A stretch of DNA of 9,494 nucleotides from contig SFJO01000031.1 of assembly GCA_004555865.1 (NCBI GenBank), forward strand, positions 1-9,494. The letters run 5' to 3'. Source of the DNA: Oscillospiraceae bacterium. GTDB lineage: Bacteria; Bacillota; Clostridia; Oscillospirales; Ruminococcaceae. Below, piece after piece: positions 1 through 5,264 of the stretch (position 1 is the first letter of the stretch; each line of letters starts with the position of its first letter). The notes under the pieces are model-generated. The model made no database searches and was not told the DNA's origin. It saw nothing but the letters and a program-made list of their open reading frames with translations. Position numbers and translations under genes: made by a program.

Positions 1-46
1 CATCACACGCAGGGGGTCTGGGGTTCGAGTCCCTAATTCTCCACCA
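1..46 (+). tRNA. tRNA-Val (anticodon CAC), 5' part outside the window
   Basis: The window opens inside the anticodon loop. Counting back from the T arm gives the loop ATCACAC at 2-8 with T33 and anticodon CAC at 4-6, which reads GTG (valine). The 3' strand of the anticodon stem is 9-13, the 5-nt variable loop is 14-18, the T stem is 19-23 with 31-35 (one G-T pair), and the T loop TTCGAGT is 24-30. The acceptor 3' strand ATTCTCC is 36-42, the discriminator is A43, and the CCA end is encoded at 44-46. The acceptor strand ATTCTCC matches the GGAGAAT acceptor typical of clostridial tRNA-Val. The 5' half is missing because of the window edge, so D-arm identity cannot be checked. Confidence 0.88.
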
Positions 47-52
47 GACAGT

Positions 53-99
53 ACGTACCCGAACCCTTCTCTGTGAGAAAGGGTTCGGGTACGTTTTTT
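53..99 (+). terminator. Rho-independent terminator of the tRNA-Val transcript
   Basis: A 16-bp perfect stem (53-68 paired with 79-94, starting ACGTACCCGAACCC) encloses a short loop and is followed by a run of six T (94-99). It lies 7 nt after the encoded CCA of the tRNA, so it ends the tRNA transcript. The T run overlaps the start of repeat copy A. Confidence 0.9.
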
Positions 100-193
100 G
101 TTTGAAGGAAGTTCTGCGGCGAGAGTACGCAGAGCGGTAAACGAGCAAAGGCAGGGGATCACTATGACGGTGGTGTCCTGCCTTTTGCTTTGC
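94..193 (+). repeat. Structured dispersed repeat, copy A
   Basis: This stretch is clearly similar, by eye, to the reverse complement of 9107-9211 (copy B). Shared blocks, in order, are TTTTTGTTTG, AGGA, TTCTGC, TACGCA, AGCGGTAA, CAAAGGC and CCTGCCTTTTGCTTTG, with small indels between them. The 3' half folds into a hairpin: AAAGGCAGG at 147-155 pairs with CCTGCCTTT at 177-185, with an inner stem ATCAC/GTGGT. Copy B keeps the same outer stem and replaces the inner stem with CACCG/CGGTG, so pairing is preserved while sequence changes. The T-rich end after the stem makes it look like an RNA with its own terminator. I do not recognise the family. Confidence 0.6.
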
Positions 194-442
194 GGGATCA
201 AGTTCGCTTTGTGCGAACTTGATCGTCCACCCTATATGGCGCATTGGGGGCAATCACTGCGTACGTGCGTACCGGGAGCCTGTACACCTCTGGCGAGGTG
301 TAACACACTAGACTTTGTGCCAAAGTCTGTGTGCCAAAGGGCTGTGTTCGGCAATGTTCTGCTGGGCGTGGGGCTGGGCACCATCCTCTCCATGATCGGG
401 GTGGGCCGGGTGATCTACCTGTTCAACCGGGCGGCCCACTGA
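164..442 (+). CDS. Doubtful small ORF; only its last ~37 codons look like a real gene (membrane-protein fragment)
   Basis: The ORF from ATG 164 has no convincing ribosome binding site, and its first half crosses repeat A and three hairpins. That half encodes a Cys-rich sequence with no family resemblance. From about 329 the base use changes to the GC-rich third positions of the neighbouring genes, and the product becomes a clear hydrophobic helix (FGNVLLGVGLGTILSMIGVG) followed by a basic end, RVIYLFNRAAH. A short inverted repeat sits 2 nt after the stop. The simplest reading is the 3' end of a small membrane-protein gene whose front was replaced by repeat-rich DNA. It could also be a genuine short protein starting at GTG 329. 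I cannot name a family. Confidence 0.25.
   Translation: MTVVSCLLLCGIKFALCELDRPPYMAHWGQSLRTCVPGACTPLARCNTLDFVPKSVCQRAVFGNVLLGVGLGTILSMIGVGRVIYLFNRAAH
196..333. repeat. Cluster of three strong hairpins in intergenic DNA
   Basis: Three inverted repeats follow each other. The first is GATCAAGTTCGC (196-207) with its exact complement at 213-224, loop TTTGT. The second is TACACCTC (283-290) with GAGGTGTA (295-302), loop TGGC. The third is CACAC-T-AGACTTT (304-316) with AAAGTCT-GTGTG (322-333), loop GTGCC, 12 pairs with one bulge. A smaller GTACG/CGTAC pair sits at 261-272. None has a T run, so they are not ordinary terminators. They lie directly after repeat A and are absent after copy B, so they are not part of that repeat. 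Confidence 0.6.
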
Positions 443-443
443 A

Positions 444-465
444 CCGGCCAATAGCCCTTGGCCGG
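444..465 (+). terminator. Short hairpin after the 442 stop, possible weak terminator
   Basis: CCGGCCAA (444-451) and TTGGCCGG (458-465) form an 8-bp stem with a 6-nt loop, starting 2 nt after the TGA at 440-442. Only three T follow (467-469), so termination would be weak. Its place right behind a stop codon supports the view that a real gene once ended at 442. Confidence 0.4.
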
Positions 466-524
466 GTTTGGCAAAATAACCGAAACAAGAAAACGCCGGC
501 AGCAGCCGGGAAGGAGCGCCTGCA

Positions 525-1280
525 ATGCAGTGGAATTCCACATTGTACGACCAAAAGCATGATTTTGTGGCGAAATACGGGGAGGGGTTGCTGACCTTTT
601 TGCCCGAAAACCCGGCGCAGGCCATTCTGGACCTGGGCTGCGGCACCGGCACGCTCACGGCCCAGCTGGCGGCCCGGGGCAGCCGGGTGGTGGGGGTGGA
701 CAGCGCCCGCACCATGGTGGAACGGGCCAAAGTCCAGTACCCGGAGCTGGCGTTTCAGGTGTGCGACGCGCTGAGCCTGCCCTTTGAGGGCGAGTTTGAC
801 GTGGTATTCTCCAACGCGGTGTTCCACTGGATCGCCGACCACGACACCCTGCTGGAAAATGTGCGGAAGGCCCTGAAGCCCGGCGGGCAGCTCATCTGCG
901 AGTTCGGCGGGGCCGGGAACATTGCGGCGGTGGAGCAGGCCTTCAACCGCGCCTGTGAGGAGCTGGAACTGGCAGTGCGCGCGCCCCGGTTCAATTTCCC
1001 CACGCCGGAGGAGTTTTCGGCCCGGCTGGCGCGCCACGGCCTCGCCCCGGTGCAGGTATACGACTACGACCGGCCCACCCCGCTGAAGGACGGTGAGCAG
1101 GGGCTGGCCAACTGGATGCGGCAGTTCTTCGCCGGGCAGCTGGAGGCCCTGCCGGAACAAACGGGGCAGGCCCTGCTGGCCCGCGCCGAGGAGCTGGCCC
1201 GCCCGAAGCTGTGGGACGGCGGCCACTGGACCGCTGACTACCGCCGCCTGCGGGCTGTGGCGCGAAAACCTGTCAAATAA
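525..1280 (+). CDS. Class I SAM-dependent methyltransferase (trans-aconitate methyltransferase/BioC-like fold)
   Basis: The 251-residue product is predicted to be a cytoplasmic methyltransferase using S-adenosylmethionine. The SAM-binding motif I, ILDLGCGTG, lies at residues 34-42. An acidic residue ends strand 2 (VVGVDSA, D59). FDVVFSNAVFHWI at 91-103 is the motif IV/post-motif pattern seen in trans-aconitate 2-methyltransferase and its relatives, and LKPGG at 117-121 is the usual turn before strand 5. The C-terminal half (about 135-251) is the substrate cap and ends WTADYRRLRAVARKP, common in this subgroup. The substrate cannot be read from sequence. The start is well set: AAGGAG at 511-516, 8 nt before ATG 525. 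It stands alone between a weak hairpin upstream and the T-box promoter downstream, and I see no clear promoter or terminator of its own. Confidence 0.88.
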   Translation: MQWNSTLYDQKHDFVAKYGEGLLTFLPENPAQAILDLGCGTGTLTAQLAARGSRVVGVDSARTMVERAKVQYPELAFQVCDALSLPFEGEFDVVFSNAVFHWIADHDTLLENVRKALKPGGQLICEFGGAGNIAAVEQAFNRACEELELAVRAPRFNFPTPEEFSARLARHGLAPVQVYDYDRPTPLKDGEQGLANWMRQFFAGQLEALPEQTGQALLARAEELARPKLWDGGHWTADYRRLRAVARKPVK

Positions 1281-1303
1281 GTCTGTTTTTACCAAATAGG
1301 CTC

Positions 1304-1332
1304 TTGACATAGGATTTTTGGGGTGCTACAAT
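1304..1332 (+). promoter_or_regulatory. Sigma-A promoter of the T-box/permease unit
   Basis: A perfect -35 box TTGACA (1304-1309) and a -10 box TACAAT (1327-1332) are separated by exactly 17 nt. Transcription should start near 1338-1340, immediately at the base of T-box Stem I. Confidence 0.88.
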
Positions 1333-1336
1333 GACA

Positions 1337-1635
1337 AGCGTTGAGACCAATGATAAAACGCAATGAACCGGAAAAGAGCGGAAAACAGATCTGCAGAGAG
1401 CTGCCGGATGGTGTAAGGCAGTGGTACGTTTTCGCTTTACTGGCCGGGGAGCGGGTACGCTGAACCGTATGGCAGTAGGCGGCACGGAGTTCCACCGTTA
1501 CAGGGAAAAGCAATCGCCGGGGCGCAAAGGCCCGCGGCCGTTGCGCAGAGTGGGCGCATGAACAATGCGTCAAATCGGAGTGGTACCGCGGAATGTTCCG
1601 CCCCCGATGCCCGTATGGGCATCGGGGGCGTTTTT
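1337..1635 (+). promoter_or_regulatory. T-box riboswitch (tRNA-sensing leader) of the MatC-like permease
   Basis: The leader has the T-box parts in order. The Stem I base is AGCGT (1337-1341) with ACGCT (1457-1461). A GA/kink-turn-like loop AATGAA (1362-1367) faces GGA (1448-1450). Helix CCGG/CCGG (1368-1371/1444-1447) comes next, then the specifier loop, helix GAAAAC/GTTTTC (1381-1386/1428-1433), the AGAGAG bulge (1395-1400) and the GGTG-containing distal loop closed by CTGCC/GGCAG. The T-box sequence GGAGTGGTACCGCG is at 1577-1590. The antiterminator is complete: ATCGGAG (1574-1580) with CCCCGAT (1602-1608), the 7-nt bulge TGGTACC, then GCGGAA/TTCCGC. Uncharged tRNA should favour read-through. 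The bulge TGGT pairs with tRNAs whose discriminator base is A. By position (codon, then one purine, then the lower helix) the likely specifier is CTG (1440-1442, Leu). TTT, TAC and ACT in the same loop are less favoured alternatives. Confidence 0.92.
1599..1635 (+). terminator. T-box regulatory terminator
   Basis: A 14-bp GC-rich stem (1599-1612 with 1617-1630) has loop GTAT and is followed by TTTTT (1631-1635). Its 5' strand (1599-1608) is shared with the antiterminator, so the two folds are mutually exclusive, as expected for a T-box leader. Confidence 0.92.
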
Positions 1636-1706
1636 GTTTTCCGTACTTGCGGTGCAAAGCGGTACCCAAAGCAATCGTCTGCATAAGAAAGAGGAGGCAG
1701 AAAATC

Positions 1707-2948
1707 ATGATCCCCGTTTGTTCCCTCATCGTGTTGGTGGCCGTCATTGCGGTGAGCGCCATCACCAAAAAGAACGCCGGCATTCTGGCCATTATGGCGT
1801 CCTTCGTGTTCGCAACCATTGCCGCCGCCAACGGCGTTGACATCAAGGTCAGCAAGATCGTTTCCAGCGGCTGGCCCATGAGCGTGTTCTTCATCGTGAT
1901 GGCCACCACGTTCCTGTTCGGCATTGCCAACCTGAACGGTACCACCAAGGCCCTGAGCCAGAACATCGCCTGCCTGGCCCGCGGCAACGCCCGGGTTCTG
2001 CCCCTGCTGTTCTTCGTGTTGGGCGCGGTGATCTCCGCGGCCGGTGCGGGCGGCCTGATCGTGGCTGTGATCATGCCCGTGGCCCTGTATGTGGCTGTGG
2101 ACAACGGCATTCCCGTTCTGATGATGAGCCTGGTTACCATGGGCGGCATCATGGTGGGCGGCCTGTCTCCCCTGGCCATCAACGGCATTGTGGCCAGCCA
2201 GCTCTCTGCAGAGCAGGGCATCACCAACTACAACCCCCTGTGGGCGGCCTACGCCGTGAGCATGACCATCTTTTCTCTGGGCGCTTACCTGCTGCTGGGC
2301 GGCCTGAAGTGCAAGAAGATGACCACCACTCCCGAGTTTGTGAAGTTTGACAAGAACCAGACCATCACCCTGGCGGCCATCGTGGCCGTTGTGGTCTGCG
2401 TGGTGTTCTTCAGCATGGACATCGGCCTGGTGTGCTTCACCTGCGCCGGCATCCTGCTGATGCTGAACGTGGCCGACCAGAAGAAGGCCATTGCCGCCAT
2501 TCCCTGGGCCACCATCCTGCTGATCGGCGGCATGGCTGTGCTGATCAGCGTGGTCAAGACCTGCGGCGGCATTGATTTCCTGAGCGACAAGCTCTCCAAC
2601 GTGATGGGTCCCCACTCCGCACAGCCCATCTTCGTCATCCTGGGCGGCCTGATGGGCGCTGTGTCCAGCGGCACCGGCGTGGTTATGCCCACCCTGATCC
2701 CCCTGGCCTCTGAGCTGGCCGGCCAGCTGGGCACCGTCAGCGCCCAGAAGCTGATTGTGGGCGTCATCGTCGGCACCAACGGCGTGGTCATCAGCCCCCT
2801 GTCCACCGTGGGCGGCATTGCGGTTGGCAGTGCGCCCGAGGCTGTGGATAAGGACAAGCTCTACAACGAGCTGCTGCTCTCCGCCATTGCGTTCATCCTG
2901 CTGAACGCCATTGCCAGCGCGCTGGGCCTGTTCGCCATCTTCGGCTAA
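1707..2948 (+). CDS. MatC/SLC13-like (ion-transporter superfamily) permease under T-box control
   Basis: The 413-residue product is an integral membrane carrier with about ten or more hydrophobic segments. The N-terminal part resembles the MatC_N (dicarboxylate/malonate carrier) family: a short first helix, the FLFGIANLNGTTKAL segment at 69-83, and SAAGAGGLIVAVIMPVALYVA at 110-130. The two halves carry related re-entrant motifs, GGLSPLAINGI (151-161) and VVISPLSTVGGI (360-371), and SSGTGVVMPTLIP (320-332), fitting the inverted-repeat fold of the SLC13-type carriers. The start at ATG 1707 is chosen because AGAGGAGG (1690-1697) lies 9 nt upstream. An in-frame ATG at 1593 lies inside the T-box antiterminator and is rejected. 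Substrate is unknown. Control by an amino-acid-sensing leader suggests uptake or export of an amino acid, a keto-acid precursor or a related anion. Confidence 0.85.
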   Translation: MIPVCSLIVLVAVIAVSAITKKNAGILAIMASFVFATIAAANGVDIKVSKIVSSGWPMSVFFIVMATTFLFGIANLNGTTKALSQNIACLARGNARVLPLLFFVLGAVISAAGAGGLIVAVIMPVALYVAVDNGIPVLMMSLVTMGGIMVGGLSPLAINGIVASQLSAEQGITNYNPLWAAYAVSMTIFSLGAYLLLGGLKCKKMTTTPEFVKFDKNQTITLAAIVAVVVCVVFFSMDIGLVCFTCAGILLMLNVADQKKAIAAIPWATILLIGGMAVLISVVKTCGGIDFLSDKLSNVMGPHSAQPIFVILGGLMGAVSSGTGVVMPTLIPLASELAGQLGTVSAQKLIVGVIVGTNGVVISPLSTVGGIAVGSAPEAVDKDKLYNELLLSAIAFILLNAIASALGLFAIFG

Positions 2949-2983
2949 AGCCCCAACAACCCCCGAAACAATCGCATCAAAGC

Positions 2984-3028
2984 ACGGCCCATCGCAGGGG
3001 AGCGTTCCCCGGCGGCGGGCCGTTTTTT
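2984..3028 (+). terminator. Branched Rho-independent terminator after the permease gene
   Basis: ACGGCCC (2984-2990) pairs with GGGCCGT (3017-3023), enclosing a second hairpin GGGGA/TCCCC with loop GCGT. It is followed by TTTTTT (3023-3028). It lies about 35 nt after the stop at 2948 and separates the permease unit from the metal-transport operon. Confidence 0.85.
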
Positions 3029-3055
3029 ATGGGCGGCGCTGTGTTGGAAGGCCCC

Positions 3056-3109
3056 GGCCGGAAATACGGCCGCCCTGCGGCGGCAAAGGCCCGGCGTATT
3101 TGACCGGCC
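3056..3109. repeat. Large imperfect inverted repeat overlapping the cbiM promoter -35 box
   Basis: GGCCGG-AAATACG (3056-3068) is mirrored by CGTATTT-GA-CCGGCC (3095-3109), giving 13 paired positions with a 2-nt interruption. An inner hairpin GCCGCC/GGCGGC (3069-3074/3079-3084) sits inside. The right arm contains the -35 element TTGACC at 3100-3105. It could be an operator for a metal-responsive repressor or a cruciform. No known operator consensus was recognised. Confidence 0.55.
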
Positions 3110-3128
3110 CGGCCGGTTTTGCTATAAT
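3100..3128 (+). promoter_or_regulatory. Sigma-A promoter of the cbiMQO operon
   Basis: TTGACC (3100-3105) and the perfect -10 box TATAAT (3123-3128) are separated by 17 nt. The predicted start near 3134-3136 would leave an untranslated leader of about 270 nt before cbiM. Confidence 0.82.
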
Positions 3129-3133
3129 AAAGC

Positions 3134-3400
3134 ATAGAATTGTCCCCGCGGTGCCTGCCCCAGGAAGGGGCGGCGCGCCCTCAGAAAGAGGGCCTTGGCC
3201 GAACGAAACAGGAACGCCCATTCAATCAAAGTTCCACGGCTGCCGGTGTACGAACCGGTCGGCCTGTTCGTGCATTGTCTGCCATGAAGGCGACTGCCCG
3301 GCCCGGGAAGGGCGGGGCGGCGGCCCTCATGGCTTTTTGCTGCCCGGGGCGGATTGCTGCTGAACTTGCTTTTGGTATTTTGGGAATAAGGAGAATCAAA
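3134..3400 (+). promoter_or_regulatory. Long structured 5' leader of cbiM, candidate riboswitch of unknown class
   Basis: The leader is GC-rich and packed with local stems: CTGCCCC/GGGGCGG near 3152-3171, GCCCTC/GAGGGC near 3177-3193, AACAGG with CCTGTT enclosing a junction (about 3208-3270), GGCTGCCGGT with ACCGGTCGGCC (about 3239-3265), and GTCTGCC/GGCGAC near 3278-3295. Near its 3' end, hairpin GCC-CTCAT-GGC with TTTTT at 3334-3338 could act as a terminator. Position before a cobalt/nickel transporter suggests metal or cofactor sensing. I looked for the conserved cores of the cobalamin (AGGGAA, GCCACTG) and NiCo riboswitches and did not find them. The assignment as a riboswitch is therefore only a suggestion. 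Confidence 0.45.
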
Positions 3401-3403
3401 CCC

Positions 3404-4423
3404 ATGCATATGTCCGATGCGTTGTTGTCCCCCACGGTGGGGCTTACCATGTGTGCCGTAAGCGCCGGGGCGCTGGCGGTGAGCGCTGCCCGGGTGCAGC
3501 GCAGCCAGCTGACCCGCCAGAAGCTGCCCATGATGGCGGTGGGCGGGGCCTTTGTGTTTGCGGCCCAGATGATCAACTTTACCATTCCGGGCACCGGCTC
3601 CAGCGGGCACATCGGCGGCGGCATTCTGCTGGCCACGCTGCTGGGCGGCGGGCCGGCGCTGCTGGCGCTGGCGGCGGTGCTGGTGGTTCAATGCCTGTTC
3701 TTTGCAGACGGCGGGCTGCTGGCCCTGGGCTGCAACATCTTCAACATGGGCGTGCTGCCCTGCCTGGTGGTGTATCCGCTGGTGGTGCGGCCCCTTCTGT
3801 GCAGGGGGCTTACCCCCCGCCGCCTGAGCGCGGCGGCCCTGCTGGGGGCCGTGCTGGGGCTGCAGCTGGGGGCCTTCGGCGTGGTGCTGGAGACCCAGCT
3901 CTCCGGCATTACGGCACTGCCCTTCGGCACCTTTGCGGCGCTGATGCAGCCCATCCATCTGGCCATCGGGCTGGGCGAAGGGCTGGTGACGGCCGGAGTG
4001 CTCTGCTTTGTGGCCCGGGTACAGCCCGAGGTGCTGGAGAGCACCCAGCAGGCCCGGCCCATGGAGAAAACGGCCAGCGTGAAAAAAATTGCGGTGCTGC
4101 TGCTCTGCCTGACCGCTGCGGTGGCAGGCGGCCTGTCGCTGTTTGCGTCCCAGAACCCGGACGGGCTGGAATGGGCGGTGCAGGCCGTTGCCGGCAGCAC
4201 CGAGCTGGAGGCCGAGGGCGCGGTGCAGGAGGGCGCCGCCGCCCTGCAGGAGAAAACGGCCCTGATGCCCGACTATGACTATGCGGACGGCGAGGGCAAC
4301 GGCACCAGCACCGCCGGCGTGGTGGGCAGCGCCCTGACCTTCACCCTGGCCGGCGGCGTGGGCCTGGCCCTGGCGGCCGCCAAAAAGCGCCGCGCAAAGC
4401 AGAGGGCGGCGGAGCAGGGCTGA
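3404..4423 (+). CDS. cbiM: Energy-coupling factor Ni/Co transporter S component, CbiM with fused CbiN-like PDGLE domain (LarMN-like)
   Basis: This is the substrate-binding membrane component of an ECF-type metal importer, 339 residues. It begins MHMSDALLSP: the free N-terminus and His2 bind the metal in NikM/CbiM proteins, so the start must be ATG 3404, which has AAGGAG (3388-3393) 10 nt upstream. In-frame upstream extension is rejected for the same reason. The second ligand is His69 in GTGSSGHIGGG. FADGGLLALGCNIFNMG (100-116) and HLAIGLGEG (185-193) are family hallmarks. A second domain (about 225-325) carries PDGLE at 252-256, an acidic linker (267-300) and a final membrane helix, replacing a separate CbiN. 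Lactobacillus plantarum LarMN has the same fusion. The lar genes downstream favour nickel over cobalt. It is the first gene of the cbiMQO operon. Confidence 0.93.
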   Translation: MHMSDALLSPTVGLTMCAVSAGALAVSAARVQRSQLTRQKLPMMAVGGAFVFAAQMINFTIPGTGSSGHIGGGILLATLLGGGPALLALAAVLVVQCLFFADGGLLALGCNIFNMGVLPCLVVYPLVVRPLLCRGLTPRRLSAAALLGAVLGLQLGAFGVVLETQLSGITALPFGTFAALMQPIHLAIGLGEGLVTAGVLCFVARVQPEVLESTQQARPMEKTASVKKIAVLLLCLTAAVAGGLSLFASQNPDGLEWAVQAVAGSTELEAEGAVQEGAAALQEKTALMPDYDYADGEGNGTSTAGVVGSALTFTLAGGVGLALAAAKKRRAKQRAAEQG

Positions 4424-4460
4424 CCACCCCGGAAACGCCCGAACGAAAGGAGGGAGGCCC

Positions 4461-5264
4461 GTGAGACCCATTGCGGAACAGCTGGGCCAACTGACCCGGC
4501 TGGAAGAGCTGGCAGGGCAGAACAGCCCCATTCACCGGCTGCACCCCGGCGCAAAACTGGCGGCCACCGGGGTGTACCTGCTGTGCGTGCTGTCGCTGGG
4601 GCGGCTGCAATTCGGGCGGCTGGCCCCCTATCTGCTGTACCCGGTGGTGGTGCTGAGCCTGGCGGAGGTGCCGCTGGGGCTGGTGCTGCGCCGGGCCGCG
4701 CTGGCCCTGCCCTTCTGCGCCTTTGCAGGGCTTTCCAACCTGCTGTTGGAGCGGCAGGTGCTGCTCTGGCTGGGGCCGGTGCCCGTCACCGTAGGGCTGG
4801 CCAGCTGCGGGGTGCTGCTGCTGCGGGCGCTGCTGTGCGTTTCGGCGGTGCTGGCGCTGGCAGCCGTTACCCCATTCGGGCAGCTCACAGGCCAGCTGCG
4901 GCGCATGAGAATGCCGAGCTTCTGCGTGGCCCTGCTTGAAATGCTGTACCGCTATCTGGGGCTGCTGGCCGGGCAGGCGGGCAGTATGCTCACCGCCTAC
5001 CGTCTGCGGGGCGGCAGCGGAACGGGGCTGCCGGTGGGGCACATGGGCAGCTTTATCGGGCAGCTGCTGCTGCGCAGCACCGCCCGGGCCCAGCGGGTGT
5101 ACCAGGCGATGGAATGCCGCGGCGGCTTTACCGGCGGCAGCGCAGCGCAGAAGCGCCCTTTTACACGAAACGATTGGCTGTATCTTGCGGCGGTTTGCCT
5201 GCCCTGCCTTGCGGCACGGGCGGTGGACCTGCCGCTTTTGCTGGGGAGGCTGTTTGTATGCTGA
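4461..5264 (+). CDS. cbiQ: Energy-coupling factor transporter transmembrane component T (CbiQ/LarQ-like)
   Basis: The 267-residue membrane protein links the CbiM substrate unit to the ATPase. It opens with the typical cytoplasmic lead NSPIHRLHPGAKL (21-33) and then shows several membrane helices between about 33 and 140. The coupling region carries the two Ala-x-Arg-x-type signatures that contact the ATPase, AYRLRGG (179-185) and AMECRGGF (216-223). A last hydrophobic segment is at about 239-263. It starts at GTG 4461 behind an AAAGGAGGG-type site (4446-4454), 37 nt after cbiM. Its end overlaps the cbiO start by 7 nt, indicating translational coupling. Confidence 0.92.
   Translation: MRPIAEQLGQLTRLEELAGQNSPIHRLHPGAKLAATGVYLLCVLSLGRLQFGRLAPYLLYPVVVLSLAEVPLGLVLRRAALALPFCAFAGLSNLLLERQVLLWLGPVPVTVGLASCGVLLLRALLCVSAVLALAAVTPFGQLTGQLRRMRMPSFCVALLEMLYRYLGLLAGQAGSMLTAYRLRGGSGTGLPVGHMGSFIGQLLLRSTARAQRVYQAMECRGGFTGGSAAQKRPFTRNDWLYLAAVCLPCLAARAVDLPLLLGRLFVC

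Noticed and set aside
1593..1706. N-terminal extension of the permease from ATG 1593
   Set aside because: That ATG lies in the T-box antiterminator and the extra 38 residues would be encoded by the terminator hairpin. The ribosome binding site at 1690-1697 fixes the start at 1707.
1437..2615. Long - strand reading frame (392 codons) opposite the permease gene
   Set aside because: It is a codon-bias shadow of the + strand gene: His/Gly/Gln-rich, no ribosome binding site, no family resemblance.
3134..3400. Cobalamin or NiCo riboswitch before cbiM
   Set aside because: A GGTGCCTG word near the start recalls the cobalamin riboswitch, but the conserved AGGGAA and GCCACTG cores are missing. I also could not align the region with the NiCo consensus as I remember it. 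Left as an unassigned structured leader.
3140..3403. N-terminal extension of cbiM into the leader
   Set aside because: The family needs the free N-terminal Met-His for metal binding, and AAGGAG at 3388-3393 fits ATG 3404. The extension reads as low-complexity Gly/Ala/Pro/Arg sequence.
3122..4531. Long - strand reading frame (469 codons) opposite cbiM
   Set aside because: Low-complexity Gln/His/Ala product with no domain. The + strand carries a clear CbiM.
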